Positions 47,585 to 58,843 of a stretch of 64,000 nt of DNA are shown one piece after another; the stretch's first letter is position 1, and each line of letters begins with the position of its first letter. Below the pieces are notes generated by a model. The model had not been told where the DNA came from. It made no database searches and saw only the letters and a list, made by a program, of their open reading frames with translations. This stretch comes from Emergomyces orientalis (Eukaryota; Ascomycota; Eurotiomycetes; Onygenales; Ajellomycetaceae). Both the position numbers and the translations under genes were made by a program. The stretch is from contig MOWL01000023.1 in the NCBI GenBank assembly GCA_002110485.1, forward strand, positions 1,550,001 to 1,614,000. The letters are read 5' to 3'.

Positions 47585-48947
47585 ATTGACTCGACCAGTT
47601 GGGACTTTTCTAAAACGGAAGAAACCAACTCAACCAGTCCAGGCCCTCCAAAAAAAAAAAAAAAAAAAAAAAAGGAGAGGAACGCTCGCACAGTCAGTCT
47701 CTCCAACACTCAGAATAATATCCCAAGCAGTAAACCAAAAAAGAAAAGAAGAGAAGTATTGTTTTCCTGAAACAAGGGTCGTATGATATATCCGAAACAG
47801 ATTAATTGACTTGTCGAATCCGGCTGCAACAGTAAGTTCCCGCAACGTCGTTTTCCAGAACAATGGCAGCTTTATTTCAAAGCCTAGCGAATTTGGTTTT
47901 CGGGTTAGATGTTGGTTAATAGCTTAACGGGGTGTTGGCGGTTCAGGGATTATCGGAAAATCAGGTGTCAACGATGGACGACACAACAGACGAACGGGGT
48001 GGTAGTGATGGTAATAATAAATTATTCTAAATGCTCTAATATATATAGAGAGACAGACAGAGAGAGGCGTCCCAAAAAGAAGAATCAAAACGAATGTTTG
48101 GCCAAACAATGCTGTGTTAAGATATAGCAATGCTGAGAGTTGAGATCTTTATATCCAAATAGCCAGAGAAACCGAATCGACGTGTTTTCGGGGAGGGAGG
48201 AAGGAGGGGGGGTGGATGGAAGCGACAGACCAAATAGCGAGAGAGCGAAGGCGAGAGGACGGGAGATAGTGACGAGGAGGAGAAGACGAAGATGAAGTTG
48301 ACGGTGAGGTGGAGGTGGAGGCGGAAGCGGAGGAGAGGAAGAAATGTTTTGTTTGGTGCTGGGCGGGAAGGAAATGTCTGAGACCTTGCCAACCACGTGA
48401 CAAGCCATGCAAGACACACTAAAAGGGGCTAGACTGAGGGCTATTTTTGGGCGCAATTCACGATCAGCCGCATATCGAAGCCCTTCCCGCCTGTCTTCAT
48501 CCACAACAACGAAATTTTATGTAGTTGATTATCCTTGGGTTGGTGCATGGGCTGCATGGGGGTTGCATTGGCTGCTGCATTGGCTGCATGTCAAAATCGT
48601 TCTCAACTTTTCTTTGTTTATAAATCAATCTACTTGTCCCACAGAAGCTTGCCACCAAGGCCCATCCATGGTTTGCATGTTATGCTTAAAATTAACTCGG
48701 TAGTTCCCTACTTTCTTTTACGCCAATCCCTTGCCTTTACTGCCTGCTAGTTAGGCACAAAACAGAGAGTAAACTTTTAGGTATCATATATCCCATTGCG
48801 ATATTGTACTGTACATGCAAATATATTTTGTTTGTAAACAAAAGTAGATATGATTTTATCATCATCATTTTCAGCTTTTGCAACGAATTCCACTCACAAA
48901 ATGCCCAAAAGGAAACTGGTAGTTTCCAAAACATTCGAATCCGAATC
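47585..48947. other. Intergenic between DUF7137-like and RAD26 genes
   Basis: Left part is the promoter of the DUF7137-like gene, with an A25 run (47650-47674) within 100 bp of its ATG. Right part is the RAD26 3' region, with GTACTGTAC at 48806. The minus-strand frame 48085-48504 is Pro/Ser/Leu low-complexity and rejected. Confidence 0.5.
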
Positions 48948-51900
48948 CTAAAAACGGCACCCCGCATACTCTGGTCGAAGCACCCACTTCGCCCTCGCTC
49001 TTCCCCCCGTCTTCTCCAACACAGCAATAGTCCGCAGCATCTCCTTAAACTCCATCGTAGCGCGCGGCGAGCCGCAGAAACGATTAAAGTGATCAATGAG
49101 GTTCTGCGTGTGCACAGACCCGCCATGCGCCATGATATAATCGCGGATCATTTTCAGAAAATCCTTGCCACGCGGCTTGGCGCAACTGTTGATGTTGCTA
49201 TTATTGTCGGTAACCGCTCCTGGGGTCCCAGAACGGGGCGTACTAGGTCCCGATACATTGCTGCCACTCCCGCCCCCCACGGTGCGGTTTGTGAGATTGG
49301 CTAGGAGGCTGGCAGATGATGGGCCTCCCGTGGCTCTGCGGATGGTGCTGCCGCCCCTGAATGAGAGTGGAGACGCAACCGTGGCACGCAGCTGCATCAT
49401 TTCCTCCGGCCTGCCTGCAACACCGAACTGACCGGTCCAGGTAGGTGTGCCAACAGGGATGGATTTGGCGAGCTCGCCTGCCTTGAGAAGCTCCCTGGCC
49501 GCTTCAGATGCTACCTTCTTAGCCTCGGCTTCAATGATTTTAGGGTCTGCTTTTATAACCCGTTTGCCATTGATGATTCGCTCGTGCTCAAGGGCGGAGT
49601 GCACGCCAGAGCGGGCAAAGATACCTTCCATCAATCGTGCTTCTGAGTTTGGGGCGGATTTATCATCCGTTTCAGAAGCGCTTGGAGTTTCTGGAGGGCC
49701 TTGAAACCGTTCCAGAGAAGACACGCCTGTGACGCGGCTGATCTTTTCTTGTTCTTCACGGTCTTCTCCTGTATTAACTTCATTACTTTCTCCGGGTTGT
49801 GCGTTACTTTTCATCCCAGGGCTTTTAATGCGAATAGCCTTAGATTCCTGAAACGTAACCTCCGCATCTTTGAACAACTCACTTGTCTCCGTGGGGCCAT
49901 CGTTCCCAAGGGTAAATAAATCGTGCAAATCGCTCATCTGGAACGTCTGTCGCTGTTTCGGGTCCCTCAAGATCTTGTTGGTTAAGAATTGCTTGAAGAT
50001 TTGGCGATGGTAAATTTTCTCCTCAATAGTCCCTGCTGTCATAAGTCTGTATATAGTAACCTCACGTTTTTGGCCCAATCTCCAAGCTCTCTCCCGGGCT
50101 TGAACATCCGTCGACGGGTTCCAATCCGGGTCGTAAATGATCACCCGATCGGCACCGGTCAAATTCACTCCGAGACCACCAACTTTGGTAGTTAGCAGGA
50201 ATACATGGATCTCTGGATTATTATTAAACTCATCGACCATGTTTTGCCGAAGTTTAATCGGCGTGTTTCCGTCCATCCTTTGGTATTTGAACCCAGCCAT
50301 TGATTTTATGAAGCGCTCAAGAATATCCAGCATGATTCGATGCTGAGCGAAAAGTAGAGTTTTGTGACCTGTATCTCTCCACAGTTCCAGCAGTGACTTG
50401 ACGACTTGCATCTTCCCAGACTTGGAGGCACTGCCGTAGTTGTAGTTTGATTTCTTCGATAACGTCTTGTGCTCCGGGAGGTCGGGGTGATTGCAAATCT
50501 TGCGGAGCATGTCAATGCCATACAGAGCCTCTCGGCGGCCTCTGAGGATTGATGACAACTCGTTAGATCCCAAAAACGCCTCGTACGCCGACCTTTGTAT
50601 TTTTGTCAGCTTACAGAAGAGCACCTGCTCACTTTTCTTGGGAAGGTCTGCAGCAACGTCAATTTTGAATCGCTGAAGTAGGTAAGGACTGATGGCATTT
50701 TTCAGTGTTTCTGCGCATTTGGCGGCGGTTTGAACTTGCAGATTTGATGCATTTGCGTACCCCCCCTGGCGGATTGGGAATTCGAACTGGTTACGGAAAT
50801 TGACTAGCGTCCCCAATCTCATGGGGAAGACGAAGTCAAACAAGGACCAAAGCTCAGTTAAGTTGTTCTGCATGGGCGTTCCGGAAAGAATGAGACGGTG
50901 TGCAGTACGTAATTCCTTGCAGTGTATCGTAATAGCTGTATCTGGATTCCGAATCTTGTGCCCTTCGTCAAGGATGGCGCAGCCCCAGTCGACTGGAATT
51001 AGCAAGGAAGAGTAGGTTTGTAACCCAGAGTACGTGGTCACAAGCACATGGCCTTCCTCCAAGACACGTTTTAAAATCCGTTTCGCGGCCTTTTGTTCTT
51101 TTGAGAGTCTGCGTGGTTGATCTGGTTCCCATAGCTGGGATTCCAGTCGTGCATCTGCATAACTCTCACTTCGCAAATTTATCATACCACTACCTGAAGT
51201 GTGTAAAATAGACACTCGGAACGGGGCCCACCAGCGATGGAATTCGTTTACCCACTGCTTCATAACAGTTGGGGGACAAACGACAATGACAGGCTTGGTC
51301 AATTTCTTGCTATGGTGCAGCCCAGCCAGGAAGGCAATGACTTGGATTGTTTTACCAAGACCCATTTCATCACCGATTATTCCCCCTACCTTCTGTTGGT
51401 ACAGCTCCCAAAGCCATTGGACTCCTGTCTTCTGGTAGTCGAATAGGTAGGGGTATATATCTCCAGGGATGCGATAACCGCCATCTAGCACTGTGTCTGG
51501 AACCTTGGGATGAGGTAAAAACCACTCCTCATCATCTGTTGCAAGAGTACTGTCTCCCCCCATGGTTCCACGAATCGCATCAGCCCCATCGGCAGCTTGA
51601 GCATCATGCTCATTCTGGGTTCGTTTCCGTGCTGCTGACCTCCGCTGTACCCAACTTTCCAGTCGAGATTGATATACACTCTCATCACCGTCATCTACGC
51701 CTTTAAAATCCTCCACGACTTTCTCAACGGTTTTTCTTCCGACTTTCTTAGGACGCTTCTTCCTTGACTTCCCCCCAGATGAATCGGAGGCCAAATCCCA
51801 CTCGTCCGAAGAATGTTCTTCTCCAGACGCGACGAATACTCCAGAGTCAACGTACTCCACATCAGACGTTGGGGTTGATAGCCTAGAGGACAAAGGATGA

Positions 51901-52900
51901 GCTGTGACCAAATCACGTCCGCCTCTTTTCTCAGCACCCAGCTGCGGATGAGATCCCACCTTCCGGCGTTTTTGCGGGCGCGAAAGAGTCAGGTCAACGG
52001 AATCACTCTCCGCGCTTGCCTCATCGTAATCAAATCCTGGAAGCAGTAAATGGCGATGGGATGGTTCACGATGGGAGGTGGAATCCTGTAAAGCAAATTC
52101 CTGCTCTCGCTCATCTTCCGCATCGATCAACGCGTCCCTTAGTGTTGTCGCTGTAGCAGAAGAGCCCGCAGCGCCCCCTCCCATCCTTGAGAAGGGTGTG
52201 ATTTTGCCAGTGCGTATCAGATAATCTCTTCGAGACTCATTTGGAAGTATCCCGGGCCCAGACACCTGACTTGCCTCTTCAAGTCCTTGGTGCCTCTCAT
52301 CGATACGTTGTTGGATCTGCCCGAGATCAACATCGAGAGATGATATCCGTGACTCTAAGTTCTCTATTTCTGCAGTTATACGAACACGTGCAGCTGTTCC
52401 CACCGGTTGGGAGAGCCGCTGGTGTAATCTCAAGATCTGTGATTCTAGTTTCCTGCAACGAAGATATCGTCAGTTACAATTTTCGAGTTACAAAATTGGG
52501 GGAGGGGGGGTGGAACTTTCGTACGATTTCTCTACCGTTACCCGTTCCAACCGTCTATGGTCCCTTTCATCTGCTTGCTCAATAAGGAGCTTGTCCGCCT
52601 AGTTGGGATTGTTCAAAAAGTAAGATCATATATCCTCTTTTGAATTGATACGCTCGTCAACAAGGAACAAAAAACCCAGTTACGCACCTGGCGACCAATA
52701 TCTCTTTCCAAATCATCTTGATCTCGCACGTCAGCCTGGAGCTCTCGCAATCGACTTGACTCCGCGTCCGGTAAGGCAGTCGATTGCGAAGGTCCAGGGA
52801 TGGATGGATTTACGTCCTGCATATCGATTTTGCCAGTTGGAGCTTCTTCGGCAGCTTGCGCCACCACTCCCGGCCTGTCTGCATCCTGGCTTTCATCCAT
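48948..52900 (-). CDS. RAD26: CSB/Rad26 family DNA repair translocase (SNF2 ATPase)
   Basis: Predicted 1263-residue DNA-dependent ATPase that engages stalled RNA polymerase II to start transcription-coupled repair, in the nucleus. Exons are 52900-52688, 52598-52525 and 52452-48948; introns of 89 and 72 nt. The N-terminus has coiled-coil segments and an acidic, basic-patched linker (KRRKVG, KSRKKRPKK). The helicase core begins with YQKTGVQWLWELY and has Walker A GDEMGLGKTIQ near 456-466, motif II DEGHKIRN (the DEGH form typical of Rad26), motif III LSGTPMQNNLTELW, then LLFAQHRIMLDIL, the DGNT motif, TTKVGGLGVNLTGADRV, and motif VI QARERAWRLGQKREV. The C-terminus ends in a winged-helix-like segment (LIDHFNRFCGSPRATMEF). 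ATG 52900 is used because the upstream extension begins only with GTG. Confidence 0.95.
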
Positions 52901-53207
52901 ACTGTGATCCACGAATATTGGTTCACTTCCGAAGACGAAGATGGAATTTTAGTTCAGTGGATTAAAGCCGACCATGCAGCCTCGTCGGAGCATCCAAGGG
53001 CATCCGTATAAATTTCGACAGGGACTCTTTTAAACGACTGTTCGTTCCCCTGCTATCCATATATGTAGCCAACTCTTTTTTTTTCAGCAACGACCAGGAT
53101 ATCTAATGAGAGCGAGTAAAGCGTTTACGGTTATTTTTGAAAAAAGAAGAAAAAAGTGAACGGATTTGTGATCACAGTCCTGTCAGTTCCTTCATCTCGC
53201 TGCCTGG

Positions 53208-53522
53208 TTAAAAAAAAAAACATGTAGTTCGAGCAGGCATCCAACACCTGCTTGGCATCTCAGCGACGGCCAAAAAAAAGTTGAACAACGATAACACCCG
53301 GTCTTGCAGCCACTTATTTGGCTTGTTACTATCGGCAAGTCGCTGCTCAGACTGTGCCCCTGTGGGTTGCAATGCTGGTTTGTTCTTTTTCTCGTGTCGC
53401 TCGTATTTGTAGACTGTAGATAAATCCAGCGATGACTCGGAGATGGCAAGAGCCGCCATGCTTGGCACGGGTTCCTGGTCCATGGATGCCAAGACTCTTA
53501 ATAATCTGGGCGGGTTAGTCAT
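53208..53522 (-). CDS. Possible small ORF, unrecognised
   Basis: A 104-codon frame from ATG 53522. Its middle (MDQEPVPSMAALAISESS, then VYKYERHEKKNKPALQ and RLADSNKPNKWLQDR) has protein-like composition, with no low-complexity bias until a Cys/Phe end encoded by a poly-A/T tract. I know no family for it. It could be a small unspliced gene, one exon of a larger minus-strand gene, or chance. Confidence 0.22.
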   Translation of the reverse strand: MTNPPRLLRVLASMDQEPVPSMAALAISESSLDLSTVYKYERHEKKNKPALQPTGAQSEQRLADSNKPNKWLQDRVLSLFNFFLAVAEMPSRCWMPARTTCFFF

Positions 53523-55176
53523 CAGTTTATTGGGATTCCTTTCATCCAGCGTCCGTCCTGTTCTGCTCTTGTCTACCCTCTTGGGGCAACTGCCTGGGAC
53601 TGCTTTGTATAGGGATTGAATCAGGCAGGGCTTTGCTGGACCGGGCGATGTCACTGGCAGTTTCCAAGCGGCAAATGATAACTACCTCCAATCTGCTCGG
53701 ATCCAAGCCTCAACAGCCAACCCATCCTGATTGATTTGTGGAGACTATTTTATCTTTGCTTGCTTTACCACGACCAATAATGACGGGAGTACGAATATAT
53801 AAAACATACAACAAGAACGACAAACAAACTACATCAGCTCAACTCTCATCAAGCAATTAAATATGTTTACATGTTCCTATGGAAGTGATGAGGATAGGAA
53901 ATAAGCAATGGAATTTAGGTCCGCTCTTTTCCCCCATCCCCCCTCTCCAAGCTGGAAAATTAGAGCAGGCCTCTCAACCTCGTCCTGATTAGAAATTATC
54001 TGGAGAGAATCAACCGCCAGTAGAAATAAACTCCACAGACGACGACCTATCCGTTTCCTTCATTGAGCGGTGCCAAGCGATAATTTCAAAGCGGTCTGCA
54101 GTACCGCCGTTTACCCTGAACTTGATGTCGATATCCCTTGGCGATTTTGCCTCCCCCATACATTCCCTTCGTTCGAAAGAAAAAGGGAATGTCTACTTAA
54201 AGTCCCAAATATATATTGCTGAATCCGGCTATGGAAACTCTCATATATGGGTAAATTCCCAGAGGCAGATGCCAGCTCTTTTGCTGCCTCAGGCAACTAT
54301 ATATGCAAAGCACGTTGTATCGCCATGTAAATCTGTATGCAGTAAAGAAACAAGCACGATTGTGAAATGAATGATTCTGTCAATTCTTTTTCTTCAAACA
54401 GCAAATTCTGGTAAGTTGGTATGTGCGTTTAAGCAGAAGCATTTGGCTGGGAAATAACAGTATCCGCATGCTGCGTATGTGGACTTTTCTGTATGTTGGA
54501 AGCATCGACATAAAAGGATGTGTGGAGAAACAAAAAGACAGCATGGGGGGAAGAATAAAAGGATTGTTCCTACAACTCCTTGTGCATCTATTTATCAAAG
54601 ATATATTTTATCTTATTCTTCAGCTTCATTGCTTGCATAGTTTATTTTATTTTATTTCCTTTTCTTTCCTTGAAGTGGGTAAATCTCATGTTTGGGTTTC
54701 GGGTACGGAGTACAGAGTAGTTTTCTGATATTTATGTTAGCAGGCGGTGATCCTTCCAGCTCTCTCTGCTGGCTGACTCTGGGCTCGCTGTCTTGGCTTG
54801 GCCTGCTTTCTCTTCCCTCCCATCCCTCACCACTCCACTCCATTCCCGCAACAACGCTCTCTCGTCGTCGACACTAATCCCTTCCACCCTCGCCCAGTCA
54901 ACTCCAGTCGCCTGTCTCTGCGTCTCTGGTCGATCGTGTCTTGAGAACTTGTTGATCGAGTTGCTGAGTTGCAGTCTTGGGCTCCCTGACTCCCCTTCCC
55001 CTCTCCCCTCTCTTCATTGCCTACGCCTCTCCTCCAGACGACCTAAATACCACCCCTTGCCGCTTCTCGCTCCACGCCACTTTTCCGCGAGATATTCAGT
55101 TATCTTCTCCCCCACCCTTTCTTGAATCAGGAAGGACTACTTTTTTCTTCAGTCGTTGAGGTTACTGAGCTTCTGC

Positions 55177-55194
55177 ATGGATATTGGGTGGTGA
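55177..55194 (+). promoter_or_regulatory. Candidate uORF (5 codons) in YAK1 leader
   Basis: ATG GAT ATT GGG TGG TGA, about 360 nt before the YAK1 start. It counts as a uORF only if transcription starts upstream and the segment is not spliced out. Confidence 0.35.
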
Positions 55195-55259
55195 CCACGA
55201 ACCAATTGCGACTCCACTATCAGTTCAGCCCAACGCCCAACCCAACCTCCAGCCTGAAC

Positions 55260-55289
55260 ATGAGCCGTTGCGCCGTACCGTCTACCTAG
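55260..55289 (+). promoter_or_regulatory. Candidate uORF (9 codons) in YAK1 leader
   Basis: Encodes MSRCAVPST then TAG, ending about 270 nt before the YAK1 ATG. Start context (AACATGA) is moderate. Confidence 0.35.
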
Positions 55290-55557
55290 CATCAGCTCCC
55301 GTGCTGTTGCGTCAAAAAGCCTTCTATCCTTCCCCTACCACGAGTGTGCTTTGCCAGTACGTACTTCCTACCCCCACCTGCTGATCCGCTCGTTCTCTGT
55401 GCGCTCGACTCGACCGTCCCTGACACAAGACAACAGACAGGCATCCCCAGCTCCACACGACCAATCCCAGCAGCACCCACACTGACTCGACGCTCGTCTA
55501 TCGCTTCTGAGGTGTGAATTTGGCCACATCGCAACCCGGTTTCGCGAGTATTTCACC

Positions 55558-58500
55558 ATGGATCCGCAGTGGCAGGCCTATGCTGATGCCACCTCTGGCC
55601 GTCCAGGCCAGTTTAACAACGGCCTTGGGGGTCATCCCCCACAGCTGACACAAAAATACTCAGCTACCAGCGCCGGTAGTGGAGCACAATCTCAGCAGCA
55701 GCAGCAACAGCAACAGCATCAAGCCCCTATGGGATACACATACGAATCATATCAGGCTCCAGGAACAGCACCCAAAGCGCCATCTGGTAATTCGATGTCA
55801 AAGAGTGTATCCATGACCTCGTCTCCAACCCCTCTCACTGGCGAGTTCACGGATCCGGATGTCACCATGGAAGATGCAGATCCTTACAACCGTGCGAAAT
55901 ACGCTACCAAACCGAGTCATCACCAACGTGGCTCATCACAATTTCTATCGAGTGAGGAATCGACTGCTGCGCGCAGATATTCTCCCATGAACGTTATTTC
56001 TCCTGCTCTGCCGTACACCGCTAGTCCCAATACCTCACAAAACCCATACACTTTCCCCCCAGCTGGGTCGTCGAGCGCTCGACCGTCGCCTACGAGATCG
56101 AACACGTATTCCTCTCCTCCTCAGAACTACCAATCTCCTCCATGTACGTGTACTCTTCCCATTTAAAGTATCGCCTTTGTTGTCATTATTTTTATTTCTA
56201 CTCGGATTAATTAAGTTACATACTTACGGTACTGTGAAAATATCAGCTGGTGGCGCCTCTCGTCAACAACCGCGTTTGTCTACGCTGCAACCTGCGGACA
56301 TGGGCCCCGAACAGTACTATCCGCATTCTGCGACTGCTCAACTTAACCCCGCCTTTGGGCAGGACATGAAACCTAGAGGCCAGGCGCCCCAACATAACAT
56401 CCCACAACAACACCACCAAAAGGGCCCTGTACCCAAGTTCGTGAAGATCCAGTCGACGCAAGAGTTGAAACCAAGGATAAATGCTCAGCCAGCATTTCGG
56501 CGCGCGAATCCGGAAGGCGGATTCATCAGTGTACGTTTGCTTTTTTACTGATCTTTAAAGTCATAACTCAGAATCATGATCCTCTGGGACTGACATCTTT
56601 TTGTAGCCCTTGCAAGCCCTAACTACGCATTTACCGTCGAGTTATCGAATATGTAATCCGTCATTTAAATACGAATCTTCGAGGAATCCGCGACGCGTTC
56701 TGACAAAACCAAGCAAAGGCGTCAAAAATGATGGGTATGATAACGATGACAGCGACTATATCCTCTATGTCAACGATATCCTCGGAAGTGAGGAAGCCAA
56801 TCATAAGTATGACCATCAGTTTTCCCCTCATCTCGTTAATAAAATGGAGATTGTAACTACGACTTTGGAACAAATACTAACGTTCTCCAAGGAACCGGTA
56901 CCTTATTCTGGATGTTTTAGGTCAAGGGACATTCGGCCAAGTTGTGAAATGTCAAAACCTAAAGACTCAGGAGGTTGTAGCGGTCAAAGTTGTCAAAAAC
57001 AGAACAGCTTACTTCAATCAAAGCATGATGGAAGTGTCGGTTTTAGATTTGGTATGTCTGGTTCCCTCGTCATAATGTTGATAACAATGCTGATATCATA
57101 TCCTATCCAGATCAACAGCAAACTTGATAAAAACGACGACCATCATTTGCTCCGCCTCAGGGATACCTTTATCCATCGACAACATCTCTGCTTAGTCTTT
57201 GAGCTGCTCAGCGTGAATTTGTATGAACTTATCAAACAGAATCAATTCCGCGGCCTCAGCACCACCCTTGTGCGTGTGTTTGCGCAACAGCTACTCAATG
57301 GCTTGTCACTCCTGAACAAAGCTCGTCTAATACACTGTGATCTAAAACCTGAAAATATATTATTAAAAAAGTAGGCACATTCCTGCCCGTCAACACATTT
57401 TCTGCACTGTTTATTTACTGACGTATTTCTCTTTCCTCGCACAGTCTCGAAAGTCCGATAATAAAAATTATCGACTTCGGATCAGCATGTGACGAGAGAC
57501 AGACTGTGTACACGTACATCCAGTCTAGATTCTACCGCTCGCCTGAGGTTCTCTTAGGGTTACCGTACGTATCAGTTTCCGTGAAACAGCCTTTGACCTA
57601 TACTAACTCGGACTAGTTACTCGTCGGCAATTGACATGTGGTCCTTGGGCTGTATCGTCGTTGAGCTTTTCCTTGGCCTTCCATTATTCCCTGGGTCTTC
57701 CGAATACAACCAAGTATCCCGGATCACTGAAATGCTAGGAATGCCTCCAAATTGGATGCTTGAAATGGGCAAACAATCGGGAGAATTTTTTGAGAAAACA
57801 CAAGATGAGTTTGGCCGTCGAAGCTACAGGCTTAAGAGCATGGAGCAGTATTCTCGTGAACACAACACGAAAGAGCAGCCGAGCAAAAAGTATTTCCAGG
57901 CAACGACACTGCCGGAAATCATTCGTAGTTATTCAATGCCGAGAAAGAATATGAAACAGGCGGAGATTGATAGAGGTAAGCTTTTCAATCATCATTCGAT
58001 GAAATTATAACTTCGATGATTGATCTTCGCTCACATCTTGCAGAAATGAATAACCGCGTCGCATTTATTGATTTCGTTCGCGGGCTTTTGAACATAAATC
58101 CTCTTGAAAGATGGTCGCCGCAGCAAGCAAAACTCCACCCTTTCATCACGCAACAAAAGTACACCCAACCTTTCGTACCCCCAATGAATCTCAAGGCGTC
58201 AGCATTGAATAAGACCGTCGCACCTGGTGTACAGCAACAGCAACAAGCAGAAGCTGCCAGTAAGCAGCGTGCTGCCCAGGCACAAGCTCAGGCTCAGTCC
58301 GCAGCGCAATCATACGCTCTCCAAATGAATAACCATTACACTCCAACCGCACACGGACAGCCTCCCCCAGTATACAACAACATGTACACCCCTCATCAAC
58401 AAGGTGCACCACCACCATACCCTGCCCAGCAAGGCGCATACAGCCACCAAATGCCGATAATGCAACAGCCAGCCAGCCATATCCCCCAGCAACAATTCGC

Positions 58501-58843
58501 ACCCTCGCAAAGTCTATACGCCCAAGCTACAACCAGAGCCGGGCGGCAACGAGCATCTACGATGGACCAACAGCAAGGCGGGATACCCCAGTCGATCCAA
58601 CGAGTTGCGAGCCATCTTGATCCGAACGCGCCGATTCGATTACAGCCAAGTCCTGCCTACTATCCCCCGCCTGCAGACGGCTATGTTGATAATTCTGCTG
58701 CTGCTGCTGCCGGACGCCGGAGGGGAAGCCGGACTGGAGCCAGTGGGACTGGGACCCATGGACGCAATAACAGAGATTTCATCCGTACGCTTGAAGATGG
58801 CGCCATGGGCGATAACTTCATGGGGCAGAATCAGTGGCATTGA
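55558..58843 (+). CDS. YAK1: DYRK-family kinase Yak1
   Basis: Predicted 922-residue dual-specificity kinase, restraining growth under nutrient or stress signals downstream of PKA/TOR. Eight exons: 55558-56143, 56247-56530, 56607-56806, 56892-57051, 57111-57370, 57445-57564, 57617-57975 and 58044-58843; all introns (52-103 nt) keep the frame. About 355 N-terminal residues are Ser/Pro/Gln-rich with a Q8 tract. The kinase domain (about 358-690) shows NRYLILDVLGQGTFGQVVKC, VAVKVVKN, DDHHLLRLRDTFIHRQHLC, LIHCDLKPENILL (Cys for Arg in HRD, as in DYRKs), IIDFGSACDE and the activation loop YTYIQSRFYRSPEVLLGLPY with the autophosphorylated YxY tyrosines. A long insert (about 590-650) precedes NPLERWSPQQAKLHPF. 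The tail is Gln/Pro/Tyr-rich and ends DNFMGQNQWH. Confidence 0.95.

Larger units (their letters stand above)
52901..55557. promoter_or_regulatory. Divergent promoter region RAD26/YAK1, long YAK1 leader
   Basis: Left end is the RAD26 promoter. The right 800 bp (about 54740-55557) is CT-rich and likely the transcribed YAK1 leader; it contains two short upstream ORFs (55177-55194 and 55260-55289). A TACGGAGTA motif lies at 54704. A minus-strand frame at 53208-53522 is listed separately with low confidence. Confidence 0.5.

Noticed and set aside
48085..48504. 139-codon minus-strand frame with Pro and Leu runs
   Set aside because: Low complexity, several overlapping alternatives, sits where the RAD26 3' region and DUF7137-like promoter are expected.
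52901..52912. Four-codon N-terminal extension of RAD26
   Set aside because: Begins with GTG; the first true ATG is at 52900.
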